Assembly: GCA_022828135.1 (NCBI GenBank)
Contig: JAJEJB010000006.1
Coordinates: 108,363-172,362, forward strand
Direction of reading: 5' to 3'
From: Acidimicrobiia bacterium
Lineage (GTDB): Bacteria; Actinomycetota; Acidimicrobiia; Acidimicrobiales; Aldehydirespiratoraceae
DNA: 64,000 bases
A model generated the notes under the pieces. The model was given only the letters and a program-made list of their open reading frames with translations. It searched no databases and was not told the DNA's origin. Below are positions 7,643 to 15,584 of this stretch, piece after piece (positions within the stretch are counted from its first letter, which is position 1; each line of letters begins with the position of its first letter). Made by a program: the position numbers and the translations under genes.

Positions 7643-10210
7643 CTAGCGCGGGCCGCGGCCACCGCGGCGTCCTCCACGCCGGACCCGCGGATCCGGGCCC
7701 AGCTCGCCGAACTCGCGCTCGAGCTCCAGGTCGAAGGAATCCTCGAACGAGACGCCCTTGGCACTGGACACCGGTGCGGGCGGCCTCGACCGGGAGCCGG
7801 ACCGATCCTCGCGGCGCTGCTCGCCGCCGTCGCGGTCGGCTCGCCCTGTCTCCGATCGCCTCGGCTCGGGCCGGCCGCCGTCGCGGTGGCGACCGAAGCC
7901 CCCATCGCGGTCGGTCCGACCTGCATCCCGCCCCGATCCGTCGCCCGCAGGACCACGGGACTCGCCTCGGTTCGCTCCGCCGTCGGTGCCGGCCCTGGAC
8001 ATCTCCCGGCGCCGAGCGGAAGGCGCTTCGCCTCCGTCGGAGTCATCCGACTTGGGAATGAGCGAGATCTTCCCGTTGGGGTCGACGTCCTCGACGACCA
8101 CTTCGATCTCCTCGCCGAGCTCGAGCACATCCTCGACCTTGTCGATGCGCCTGCCGCCGCCCAGCTTGGAGATGTGCACCAGGCCGTCGCGACCGGGCAG
8201 GATGTTCACGAACGCCCCGAACTTGGTGATGTTCACCACCCGCCCCCGATAGGTGGCGCCTACGTCGGCTGTGGGCGGATCCAGGATGAGCTTTATCTGC
8301 CGCTCTGCCTCCAGCACCGCGCCCCGGTCGGTGGAGGCGATGGCCACGATGCCGACCGCGCCGTCGTCGTCCACGCTGATGTCGGCGCCGGTCTCGGACT
8401 GGATGGCGTTGATCACCTTGCCCTTGGGTCCGATCAACTCGCCGATCTTCTCTACGGGGATCTCGAAGGAGGTGACCTTCGGAGCGGTTTCGCGCACCTC
8501 GGGCCTCGGCTCGATGATGGTCTCGGCCATCACATCGAGGATGTCCAACCGAGCCGTCCGCGCCTGGCGGAGAGCGTCGGCCAGCACCGACGCCGGGATG
8601 CCCGCAATCTTGGTGTCGAGCTGCAGCGCGGTGATGAAGTCGGTGGTACCGGCCACCTTGAAGTCCATGTCCCCGAAGGCGTCTTCGGCACCGAGGATGT
8701 CGGTGAGGGTCACCCAGGCCCCGTCGGCGTGGACCAGGCCCATGGCCACCCCGGCCACCGGCGCCTTGATCGGAACGCCGGCGTCCATCAGCGACAGCGT
8801 GGACCCGCACACCGACGCCATCGAGCTCGACCCGTTCGATGCCATCACCTCCGACACGGTGCGCACCGTGTAGGGCCAGTCCTCGAACCCGGGCACGACG
8901 GGAAACACCGCTCGCTCAGCCAGCGCGCCGTGGCCGATCTCGCGCCGCTTGGGTCCGCGCATGAAGCCGGTCTCGCCGGTGCAGAACGGCGGGAAGTTGT
9001 AGTGATGGAAGTAACGCTTCTTCTCGGTCGGCGACAGGTCGTCGATCAGCATGTCGCTGCGGCCGATCCCCAGCGTGGTGAAGTTCAGCACCTGGGTGTC
9101 GCCGCGCTGGAAGAGTCCGGAGCCGTGGGCCGTGGGGATTACCCCGACCCGGCTCATGAGCGGGCGCAACTGGTCGGTGGACCGGCCGTCTATGCGGATG
9201 CCCTCGGTGACAATGCGCTTGCGCACGACCTCCTTGGTGACGGAGCGTACGGCGCCCTTGACCTGCCTGGCCACCGCGGGATCGTCGCCGAAGCGGGCCT
9301 CCATCTCGGCCGCAATCTCCGCGGCCAGCGTGGATTCCGCCGCCTGGCGGTCGGTCTTGTCGGCGATCGTCTGCACGGCGGCGATGCGGTCGAGCGCCCC
9401 GTCACGAACAGCGTCGAGGATCTCGTCGGTGTAGTCGACAGCCAGCGGCACCTCTATCTTGGTCACGGGGCCGACCGCGTCGATCATCTGCTGCTGGAGT
9501 TCGATCATCTCCCGGATCCACGCCTTGGCCGCTTCCAGGCCGCCCGCGAGCACGTCCTCATCCACCTTGGGCGTACCGTCCTGGTACAGCTCCCAGGTGG
9601 CGGAAGTGCCCCCGGCCTCGACCATCATCACGGCAACGTCGTCGTCGGCGAGCCGGCCGGCCACGACCATCTCGAACGCAGAGTCCTCGCCCTCGGCGTA
9701 TGTCGGGAACGGGACCCACTCGCCCGACGACGACCAGGCCACGCGCACTGCGCCGATCGGTCCGTCGAATGGGATCGGCGAGATGCTCAGCGCCAGTGAG
9801 GCCGCGTTGAGCGCGGCGATGTCGTAGGGATGGGACTGGTCGGCGCCCAGCACGGTGGCGACGACGTGCACTTCGTTGCGGAATCCGTCAGGGAAGCTGG
9901 GCCGCAGCGGGCGGTCGATAAGCCTGCAGGTCAGGATGGCCTGCTCGCCGGCGCGGGCCTCGCGCCGGAAGAACGAGCCGGGGATGCGGCCCGCGGCGTA
10001 CATCCGCTCCTCGACATCTACGGTGAGGGGGAAGAAGTCGGCACCCTCCCGGGGCGACTTGGCGCAGGTGGCGGTGACGAGCACCACCGTGTCGCCCATG
10101 CGGGCGGTGACGGCGCCACCCGCGAGCGGGGCCAGCAGGCCCGTCTCGAAGGTGGCGTCCTTGTCTTCGGCGCGCGTGAACGCACCAGTGACAGAAATGG
10201 CATCGGCCAT
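7643..10210 (-). CDS. pnp: Polyribonucleotide nucleotidyltransferase (PNPase)
   Basis: Phosphorolytic 3'-5' exoribonuclease and RNA polymerase of the degradosome; also known in actinobacteria as guanosine pentaphosphate synthetase I. About 855 residues: two RNase PH-like domains joined by a helical linker, a KH domain with the loop IGPKGK, an S1 domain (ITKFGAFVNILPGRDGLVHI), then a ~120-residue low-complexity tail rich in Arg, Gly and Asp ending in RRGGRRGGRG. Such basic tails are common in actinobacterial PNPase. The frame is open to 10351, but ATG 10210 is chosen because AAGGAG lies 8 nt upstream and the protein then begins with the conserved PH domain. Lies downstream of rpsO as in many bacteria. 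Confidence 0.96.
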   Translation of the reverse strand: MADAISVTGAFTRAEDKDATFETGLLAPLAGGAVTARMGDTVVLVTATCAKSPREGADFFPLTVDVEERMYAAGRIPGSFFRREARAGEQAILTCRLIDRPLRPSFPDGFRNEVHVVATVLGADQSHPYDIAALNAASLALSISPIPFDGPIGAVRVAWSSSGEWVPFPTYAEGEDSAFEMVVAGRLADDDVAVMMVEAGGTSATWELYQDGTPKVDEDVLAGGLEAAKAWIREMIELQQQMIDAVGPVTKIEVPLAVDYTDEILDAVRDGALDRIAAVQTIADKTDRQAAESTLAAEIAAEMEARFGDDPAVARQVKGAVRSVTKEVVRKRIVTEGIRIDGRSTDQLRPLMSRVGVIPTAHGSGLFQRGDTQVLNFTTLGIGRSDMLIDDLSPTEKKRYFHHYNFPPFCTGETGFMRGPKRREIGHGALAERAVFPVVPGFEDWPYTVRTVSEVMASNGSSSMASVCGSTLSLMDAGVPIKAPVAGVAMGLVHADGAWVTLTDILGAEDAFGDMDFKVAGTTDFITALQLDTKIAGIPASVLADALRQARTARLDILDVMAETIIEPRPEVRETAPKVTSFEIPVEKIGELIGPKGKVINAIQSETGADISVDDDGAVGIVAIASTDRGAVLEAERQIKLILDPPTADVGATYRGRVVNITKFGAFVNILPGRDGLVHISKLGGGRRIDKVEDVLELGEEIEVVVEDVDPNGKISLIPKSDDSDGGEAPSARRREMSRAGTDGGANRGESRGPAGDGSGRDAGRTDRDGGFGRHRDGGRPEPRRSETGRADRDGGEQRREDRSGSRSRPPAPVSSAKGVSFEDSFDLELEREFGELGPDPRVRRGGRRGGRGPR

Positions 10211-10399
10211 GGGAATACTCCTTGAGGACCCCGGTAGGGGCCCGATCTGGGCACGACCCCGCCAGTTCCCAGTCGTATCGGTCCCACCCGGCGAGGGGGC
10301 GGGGCCGATGCGACTAGCACCGGAGCGGTCGCGCCTGATGTCGGTTGTCACTGGGATCGTCGCTGGCTCGTCGACACCGACCTCGGCGCCTAGGCCAGT

Positions 10400-10421
10400 G
10401 GGGCGGCCCTGGAGCCGCCCC
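10400..10421 (-). terminator. Stem-loop between rpsO and pnp
   Basis: Perfect 8-bp inverted repeat GGGGCGGC/GCCGCCCC with a 6-nt loop, beginning 7 nt after the rpsO stop codon on the minus strand. There is no T-tract, so it is more likely a partial terminator or an RNA-processing/stability hairpin between the two cistrons, as is known at this position in other bacteria. Confidence 0.6.
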
Positions 10422-10428
10422 GTCGTGC

Positions 10429-10710
10429 TCAGCGTCGCAGACCGAGATGGGCGATTAACGCCCGGTACCGCTCGACGTCGTTCTCCTTCACGTAGTCGAG
10501 CAGCCTCCTGCGTCTGCCCACCAGCATCAGCAGACCCCTCCGGCTGTGGTGGTCCTTCTTGTGGACCCTCAGGTGCTCGGTGAGGTGGTTGATGCGATCG
10601 GAGAGCAGAGCGACTTGGACTTCGGGAGAACCGGTGTCGTTCTCTTGGAGTCCGAAGGTCTCCACCATCGACGTGATGGTGTCGGCCTTGGGAGGGAGGC
10701 TGGTTGGCAT
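10429..10710 (-). CDS. rpsO: 30S ribosomal protein S15
   Basis: Small-subunit ribosomal protein that binds the central domain of 16S rRNA. 93 residues with the universal S15 features: [32 protein letters not shown] and the C-terminal [20 protein letters not shown] 10710 is chosen over an upstream in-frame ATG at 10782 because GGAGA lies just upstream and the resulting length matches the family (~89 residues). It heads the rpsO-pnp unit. The few extra N-terminal residues (MPTSLPPK) are unremarkable. Confidence 0.97.
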   Translation of the reverse strand: MPTSLPPKADTITSMVETFGLQENDTGSPEVQVALLSDRINHLTEHLRVHKKDHHSRRGLLMLVGRRRRLLDYVKENDVERYRALIAHLGLRR

Positions 10711-10835
10711 GGATTCTCCGTTGGGTATCGGACCCTGCTGCATGACCCGCAGTGCGAGGCCTGCAGCCTGCGTGCTGCGCACGGCGTGTCCCGCCGTGGG
10801 CGGAACCGCAACAGGCTACCGGCGGGCCGGAGAAT

Positions 10836-12038
10836 TCAGTACTCAGCGGCGAGGGCCTCGTCGAAGCTGGCTCCCTGCTCGATCAGGGCCCGGTAGCGCA
10901 TCACATGGCGGGGACGGTTGAAGCCGAGCACCCCGACGATGCGTCCTGCCCGACCGTAGATCGCGGCGAAGCGCCGCTCGTCGACCGAGCCGGTCACCAC
11001 GCGGACTTCGTCGTCGCCGTGAACGCGGCCGGCGAGCTGGATCTTGCGGTCGTACTGGTCGCTCCAGAACCACGGCACCGGAGTGAACGGACCCGCCGCT
11101 GCGTCGAGCAGACGACGGGCCGCGTGGGCTCCCTGCTGGGCTGCGTTGTCCCAGTGCTCCACCCGCATCGTCTCGCCGAAGAGCTCGTTGGGCCAGCGGG
11201 CCACGTCACCCGCGGCCGTCACCCTGTCGGCGGCCAGGCACGAGGCGTCGCACACCACGCCGTCGTCCACCTCTAGGCCCGACCCGTCCAACCATTCGGT
11301 GTTGGGGATCACGCCGATGCCGACCACCACCACGTCGGCGTCGATCGTCGAGCCGTCCGACAGGGTCACTCGCTCCACCCGGCCGTCGCCGGAGATGCTC
11401 TCCACGCCGACGGCGGTGCGCAGGTCGACGCCGTGGTCGCGGTGGACCTCGGCGCACACCTCGCCCATCTCATCACCGAGCACCCGGCTGAGAGGGGTGG
11501 GCAGCGCCTCCACCATCGTGACATCGAGACCGCGGCCCCGCGCGGTTGCGGCCACCTCGGCTCCGATGAAGCCGGCGCCCACCACCACCACCCGCTGCGG
11601 CATCGCCTCGAAGTCGGCTCGCAGCGCCAGGCAGTCGTCCAGCGACCGCAGCACGTGGACTCCGCCGATCCCTTCGGTGCCCGGCATGGTCCGGCAGCGG
11701 GCCCCGGTGGCGATGACGAGCCCGTCGAATTCCACGGTCTCGCCGGTGTGAAGTGCCAATTGGCGAGCGTCCAGGTCCAGAGCGGTGGCCCGCACGCCCA
11801 GACGGGCCTCGATGCCGTCCTCCTCCAACTCCTCAGGGTCGGTCAGCGCAGCCCGCTCGGGCTCCCAATCGCCTGCGAGAACCTGCTTGGACAGGGGCGG
11901 CCGATCATAGGGCAGGTGAGTCTCTGCACCGATCAGCGTGACCGGACCGTCGAAGCCCTCACGGCGCAGAGCCTCGGCCGCGTTCAACCCCGCCAGGGAG
12001 GCCCCGACGATGGTGACGGCGCGCGGGGTTCGGGTCAT
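10836..12038 (-). CDS. FAD-dependent ferredoxin reductase (NAD(P)H type)
   Basis: Pyridine-nucleotide-disulfide oxidoreductase fold enzyme that moves electrons from NAD(P)H to a small ferredoxin. 400 residues with two Rossmann motifs: the FAD site IVGASLAGLNAAEALR near the N-terminus and the NAD site VVVGAGFIGAEVAATARG near residue 155, followed by the reductase C-terminal domain. No redox-active Cys pair is seen, so it is the putidaredoxin/rhodocoxin reductase type. A ferredoxin gene ends 24 bp upstream of its ATG, so the two form a natural electron-transfer pair. No cytochrome P450 is encoded in the window; the Rieske oxygenase at 52663-53667 is a possible distant client, but that is speculation. 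Confidence 0.92.
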   Translation of the reverse strand: MTRTPRAVTIVGASLAGLNAAEALRREGFDGPVTLIGAETHLPYDRPPLSKQVLAGDWEPERAALTDPEELEEDGIEARLGVRATALDLDARQLALHTGETVEFDGLVIATGARCRTMPGTEGIGGVHVLRSLDDCLALRADFEAMPQRVVVVGAGFIGAEVAATARGRGLDVTMVEALPTPLSRVLGDEMGEVCAEVHRDHGVDLRTAVGVESISGDGRVERVTLSDGSTIDADVVVVGIGVIPNTEWLDGSGLEVDDGVVCDASCLAADRVTAAGDVARWPNELFGETMRVEHWDNAAQQGAHAARRLLDAAAGPFTPVPWFWSDQYDRKIQLAGRVHGDDEVRVVTGSVDERRFAAIYGRAGRIVGVLGFNRPRHVMRYRALIEQGASFDEALAAEY

Positions 12039-12062
12039 GTTCAGCCGGCTCCCGAGGCTGCC

Positions 12063-12257
12063 TCAGTCTTCGGCGATCGAGATGGCCTGCTTGGGGCAGC
12101 GCTGCACGCACTCCTCCACCCTGGCCCGGTCGGCCTCGCCGGGCGTCTCGTTGAGGATGTAGAGGAAGTCGTCGTCTCGCACCTCGAAGATGTCGGGCGC
12201 GATCTGCATGCAGACGGCATTGCTCTCGCACAGGTCAAAGTCAACGACGATGCGCAT
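12063..12257 (-). CDS. Small ferredoxin, probably [3Fe-4S]
   Basis: Low-molecular-weight electron carrier. 64 residues, acidic, with the cluster pattern C-x5-C near residues 10-16 (LCESNAVCM) and a terminal CVQRCP motif near residue 50. The first segment lacks the extra Cys of an 8-Cys ferredoxin, which fits the single [3Fe-4S] or [4Fe-4S] ferredoxins paired with actinobacterial P450 systems. ATG 12257 is preceded by GGGAGAG. It is followed after 24 bp by its likely reductase. A 114-bp gap containing a truncated dispersed repeat separates it from the upstream ArsC-like gene. Confidence 0.92.
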   Translation of the reverse strand: MRIVVDFDLCESNAVCMQIAPDIFEVRDDDFLYILNETPGEADRARVEECVQRCPKQAISIAED

Positions 12258-12350
12258 CGGCTCTCCCTTGTGGTCGTTTGGCGATGTGGTCGGCTCGGCC
12301 GCGGACCACGGTAGCGAACCGCGCCGAGGTGGTGTGAGATCAGCCTTGAT

Positions 12351-12390
12351 GCCCGCTCATGTTCGCTGCGCTCACGGGCCGCTCGGGCCC
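12351..12390 (-). repeat. Dispersed intergenic repeat, copy B (short core)
   Basis: A 40-bp fragment carrying the core (GTTCGCTGCGCTCACGGG followed by CCGCTCGGGCC) of the repeat found also at 3370, 45257, 50584 and 62263. It overlaps the 3' end of the ArsC-like gene: the repeat supplies that gene's last residues (GPSGP) and its TGA stop. The flanks of the long copies are missing. Confidence 0.75.
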
Positions 12391-12758
12391 AGGAACTCGG
12401 CCAGTCGATCCTTGGCCTTCATGTCACCGAGGGGCCGTCCGATGATGGCACGATCGCCCCGCACCAGGACCGGGCGCTGCAGGAGCCTCGGGTACTTGAG
12501 CAGCACCTCCACCACCGCGTCCGGGTTGCCGACGTAGTCGTCGGCGTTCAACTCGAGCTTGGAGAACTGCGAGTCCTTGCGGACCAGATTCTCCACCGGA
12601 TCCTCCAGCCGGTCGACGATGCCCTGGAGCGTGTCGCGGTCGGGACGATCAGACATGTAGAGCACCACGTCGAAGTCGGCTCCGGCATCCGTGGCGACCG
12701 CCACGGCATTCTTGGAGGAGTTTCAATGCTTGTTGTGATAGATGGTAATGTCGGCCAT
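12372..12758 (-). CDS. ArsC-family (arsenate reductase-like) protein, probable selenoprotein with Sec12
   Basis: Thioredoxin-fold reductase of the ArsC/Spx family. From ATG 12758 the frame reads MADITIYHNKH, then TGA at 12725-12723, then NSSKNAV, and stays open to 12372 (128 residues). The TGA falls exactly where ArsC enzymes have the catalytic cysteine (pattern Y-H-N-x-x-C-x-x-S-R/K-N). The rest of the fold is intact: three arginines matching the arsenate-binding set (LVRK, LLQRP, VRGDRAIIGRP) and normal family length (~115-120). A hairpin with a GGUC loop sits 23 nt after the TGA (separate entry). The simplest reading is selenocysteine insertion. Alternatives are a nonsense mutation, or a truncated protein from an internal GTG at 12704, which would have no catalytic residue. 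ATG lies 9 bp after the ligase gene on the same strand. Physiological substrate unknown; genuine arsenate reduction is unproven. Confidence 0.8.
12680..12722 (-). promoter_or_regulatory. Candidate bacterial SECIS element in coding sequence
   Basis: Immediately 3' of the in-frame TGA, the minus strand forms a perfect 7-bp stem, CCGTGGC (12706-12700) with GCCACGG (12695-12689), capped by the tetraloop GGTC (12699-12696). A lower stem is possible between CTCC (12720-12717) and GGAG (12683-12680). The apical GG lies 23 nt after the TGA. Bacterial SECIS hairpins carry a G-U containing apical loop in about this position, and the GGUC loop resembles that of E. coli fdhF, which SelB recognises. Predicted by eye, not folded computationally. 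Confidence 0.7.
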
Positions 12759-12767
12759 AGGGGTGTC

Positions 12768-14393
12768 TCAATCCTCTTCCTGTCGGGCTACGTAGACCTC
12801 TCGCCTCTCCAAGAACACCGGGCGCCTGGTCTCGTAGACCTCCCGCAGTTTGTGCTTGAGAATCTTGAAGGTGGCATTGCGGGGCAAGGGGCCGGGATGG
12901 ATCTCGAGTTGCTCGGGAACCTTCTGGCGGGCCAGGCCGGCTGCCAGGCAGGTCTCGACCATCTCCTCGAAGGTCAGATCGTCCGAGTCGGGCGCGGTCT
13001 CGACCACCGCGCAGACCCTCTCGCCACGATTGCGGTCCGTCAGTCCGATGACAGCCACCGACCCCACCTTGTCGTGGGCGTACAGCACGTCCTCGATCTC
13101 CTTGGCGGAGATGTTCTCGCCCTTGCGGATGATGATGTCCTTCACCCGTCCGGTCAGCGTCAGGTGCCCGTCGGGGCCCAGCACGCCCAGATCGCCGGTT
13201 CGGAAGCGGCCGCGGGCGTCGAAGGCCCGTCGATCGAGGGCGGGGTCGGTGTAACCCGAGAACAGCATCGGGCCACTCACCCTCACTTCGCCCTGGACAC
13301 CGGCGGGGGCGCGAGCCTCTCCGCCGTCGGCCGCCATGGCCACGATGGACACCTCGCAGCCGTATACCGGGCGACCGTCGGTGTACGCGAGCTGGTGGTC
13401 GCTGTCACGGGGAGATCCCTGCGAGATCATCGGGCACTCGGTCATGCCGTACCCGTGGGCCACGGGCACCCCCATCTGCTCCTTCACCCGGAAGTAGATC
13501 TCGGGCGGCTTGGGAGCGCCCCCGCCCGACAGCACTCGCAGAGCGGGCATGGCCGGGCTGCCGGTCGACTCCCGCGACTTGCGGTCCTCCTCCAGGAACA
13601 TCTGGTAGAAGACCGTGGAGCCGCCGGCCATGGTCACGCCGTGGCGGGCGTAGGTCACGACCGCCGACGCCGGATCGAAGCGCTCGACAAGAACGGCGCC
13701 GAATCCGGCCGCCAGCATCGTCACCATGTAGTCGGGTCCGCCGATATGGGCGTAGGGGAAGGCGATGGATCCCACGTCGTCGCGGCTCATGTTGAGCGCC
13801 CGGGCCAGCCCGATGCCGCCGGCGATCAACGACGCGTCGGTGTGCTTCACGCCCTTGGGATCAGAGGTGGTTCCCGAGGTGTAGTACAGCCAGCGCACGG
13901 GGTCGCCGCCACCGGATTCCGGCACCGGCGGCAAAGCGGCCGGATCGGCTTCGGGAAGGTCGTCGTAGCCGGTGAGCGTCCGGGCGTCGTGGTCGAGCCC
14001 CGCGACGATCTCGTCAACCATTGTTCCGTAGTCGTATCCCGACCACACTCCTGGATGCAGGACCAGTGCCGCTCGCGTCTGCCGGATGCAGAACTCGACT
14101 TCGCGGCGGCGGTAGATGTGGATGATCGGGTTCTGCACCGCGCCCAGCCGGCTGAGCGCGAAGCTCGTCAGCACGGTCTCGATGCGGGTGGGCAGCACCC
14201 AAGTGACCGGCGTGCCCTCGGTGACGCCCATGGCCAGCAGTCCCGCGGCCACACGCTCGGCCTGGTCCCTGAACTCGGCGAAGGTCAGCGAGCGTCCCGC
14301 CTCGTCGACAAGCATCATCCGGTCGGGCGTGGCCGCCACCCGTCTGTTGAGCAGATCCCAGAAGGTCCGGGCGTCGTAGATCGGCTCGGTCAT
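12768..14393 (-). CDS. AMP-dependent acyl-CoA synthetase/ligase
   Basis: ANL-superfamily enzyme that adenylates a carboxylic acid and forms its CoA thioester. 541 residues with the P-loop-like motif YYTSGTTSDPKGVKH near residue 175, the GYGMTECP motif in the middle, the hinge region FRTGDLGVLGPDGHLTLTGR, and the C-terminal IIRKGENISAKEIED with the downstream catalytic Lys region. Substrate cannot be deduced; similar enzymes act on fatty, aromatic or cyclic acids. ATG 14393 gives the standard N-terminus. It follows a 270-bp gap after the SDR gene that contains a strong hairpin and three phased direct repeats, suggesting its own promoter. The ArsC-like gene begins 9 bp downstream. Confidence 0.93.
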   Translation of the reverse strand: MTEPIYDARTFWDLLNRRVAATPDRMMLVDEAGRSLTFAEFRDQAERVAAGLLAMGVTEGTPVTWVLPTRIETVLTSFALSRLGAVQNPIIHIYRRREVEFCIRQTRAALVLHPGVWSGYDYGTMVDEIVAGLDHDARTLTGYDDLPEADPAALPPVPESGGGDPVRWLYYTSGTTSDPKGVKHTDASLIAGGIGLARALNMSRDDVGSIAFPYAHIGGPDYMVTMLAAGFGAVLVERFDPASAVVTYARHGVTMAGGSTVFYQMFLEEDRKSRESTGSPAMPALRVLSGGGAPKPPEIYFRVKEQMGVPVAHGYGMTECPMISQGSPRDSDHQLAYTDGRPVYGCEVSIVAMAADGGEARAPAGVQGEVRVSGPMLFSGYTDPALDRRAFDARGRFRTGDLGVLGPDGHLTLTGRVKDIIIRKGENISAKEIEDVLYAHDKVGSVAVIGLTDRNRGERVCAVVETAPDSDDLTFEEMVETCLAAGLARQKVPEQLEIHPGPLPRNATFKILKHKLREVYETRRPVFLERREVYVARQEED

Positions 14394-14464
14394 GCAGGTC
14401 GCTCCGGTAGCTAGAACAGGGATGGATCGTAACGCGCCGCGGAGCCCGCCCGGCGAGACGCGCC

Positions 14465-14495
14465 GGAGCCCGCCAGCGCCATACTGGCGGGCTCC
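14465..14495 (-). terminator. 12-bp perfect inverted repeat downstream of SDR gene
   Basis: GGAGCCCGCCAG/CTGGCGGGCTCC separated by 7 nt. It lies between the end of the SDR gene and the start of the ligase gene (both minus strand), 72 bp before the ligase ATG. A hairpin this strong would end or attenuate transcription from the SDR side; it has no U-tract, which is common in high-GC actinobacteria. Position downstream of the phased repeats means it could also act as a 5' leader attenuator. Confidence 0.55.
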
Positions 14496-14583
14496 GCACG
14501 GTCCCTGGAGGGGGGGAATGTGGATCCGGTTCTGGCCGATCCTGTCGTTCAGACCCGAGTCCTATTGATGAGGTTACACCATC

Positions 14584-14610
14584 GTCACGGGTTTGTCACA
14601 TTCTTGTCAC
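14584..14610 (-). promoter_or_regulatory. Three GTGAC direct repeats with 11-bp spacing
   Basis: On the minus strand, GTGAC occurs three times at exact 11-bp intervals (two copies extended as TGTGACAA), about one helical turn each, 190-220 bp upstream of the ligase ATG. Arrays phased to the helix are typical operator architecture. A run of seven T on the plus strand (14614-14620) adjoins it. The rest of the 14394-14663 gap shows no gene. The bound regulator is unknown. Confidence 0.45.
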
Positions 14611-14663
14611 AGATTTTTTTGAAAGCCGGGTTAACTCTCGGAGAACTCCGCTCCCTCCGGCTC

Positions 14664-15575
14664 TCAACGGGTGCCGTACACGGGAGCAGGCTGTTCTTCG
14701 GCCTCCACGGAGAGGCGAGCCAACTGGGCCGCCTCAGCCACCGTCATAGCCCGGTCCCCCACTGAGATCATCGGCCCGTGCTGCCACCCGTCGCACACAT
14801 TGAGCTGACCTCCCGTGCACTCGAAGACCCTCCCGGAGACATCGCAGTCCGCGCTTCCGAGCCACACGACCAGGGGCGAGACATTGGCGGGATCCTTGGG
14901 ATCCCAGCCCTCGGTGGGCTGCTCTGGGTAGCCGGCGATGACAGCGGTCATCCGGGTGCGGGCGTCGGGCGCGATGGCATTGGCAAGCACGCCGTAGCGG
15001 CCCCACTCCGCCGCCTGCTGGATCGTCAGCGCCGCGATGGCGGCCTTCGCCGCGACATAGTTGCCCTGGCCGATGGATCCCATCAGGCCCGCTCCCGACG
15101 ATGTGTTGACGATCCGGGCGGCCGGCGGCTCGCCGCCGGAGGCCTTCTGGCGCTCCCGCCAGTGGGCCACCGCATGGCGCGCCGGCGCGAAATGGCCCTT
15201 GAGGTGCACCCGCACCACCGCGTCCCACTCCTGCTCGCTCATGTTGACCAGCATCCGGTCGCGCAGGAACCCGGCGTTGCAGACCAGCGTGTCCAAGCGG
15301 CCCCAAGTGTCGATGGCCTGCCCCACCAGAGCGCCCGCCTGGTCCCAGTCGGCCACATCGGCATGGTTGACGGCAGCCGAGCCGCCCGCGGCGACGATCT
15401 CGTCCACCACTGCGGTTGCGGCGTCGTCCGAGCCGGGCTGCGAGCCGTCGCTGGAAGCTCCCAGGTCGTTGACCAGCACATGGGCGCCCGCAGCGGCGAA
15501 GGCCAGGGCGTGGGCCCGGCCCAGCCCCCTTCCCGCGCCGGTGATGATCACCACCCGTTCGTCGCAGACTCCCAT
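14664..15575 (-). CDS. Short-chain dehydrogenase/reductase
   Basis: NAD(P)(H)-dependent oxidoreductase of the SDR family. 303 residues with the cofactor motif TGAGRGLGRAHALAF at residues 12-26, the NAG motif in LVCNAGFLRDRM, the catalytic Ser in NTSSGAGLMGS, and YVAAK with the catalytic Tyr and Lys. The long insertion after beta2 (DLGASSDGSQPGS) and the C-terminal sequence resemble the dehydrogenase part of multifunctional beta-oxidation enzymes (17-beta-HSD4 type), so a hydroxyacyl-CoA substrate is plausible. Its ATG lies 9 bp after the deacylase gene, so the two are probably co-transcribed. Confidence 0.9.
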   Translation of the reverse strand: MGVCDERVVIITGAGRGLGRAHALAFAAAGAHVLVNDLGASSDGSQPGSDDAATAVVDEIVAAGGSAAVNHADVADWDQAGALVGQAIDTWGRLDTLVCNAGFLRDRMLVNMSEQEWDAVVRVHLKGHFAPARHAVAHWRERQKASGGEPPAARIVNTSSGAGLMGSIGQGNYVAAKAAIAALTIQQAAEWGRYGVLANAIAPDARTRMTAVIAGYPEQPTEGWDPKDPANVSPLVVWLGSADCDVSGRVFECTGGQLNVCDGWQHGPMISVGDRAMTVAEAAQLARLSVEAEEQPAPVYGTR

Positions 15576-15584
15576 GACGCTGGC

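Noticed and set aside
7013..9799. 928-codon plus-strand open frame opposite dapB and pnp
   Set aside because: Shadow of strong minus-strand genes; composition and lack of motifs give no support for translation.
10836..12257. Ferredoxin/ferredoxin reductase pair as the dedicated electron chain for the Rieske oxygenases
   Set aside because: Attractive but unsupported: they lie 40 kb away, in a different gene group, and no sequence feature links them.
12372..12704. Short ArsC-like gene starting at GTG 12704
   Set aside because: This start lies after the TGA and lacks the catalytic residue; the frame with Sec at position 12 explains the conserved N-terminus and the hairpin better.
14614..14620. 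Run of seven T as a Rho-independent terminator on the plus strand
   Set aside because: No GC-rich hairpin immediately precedes it on the plus strand and no plus-strand gene ends nearby.
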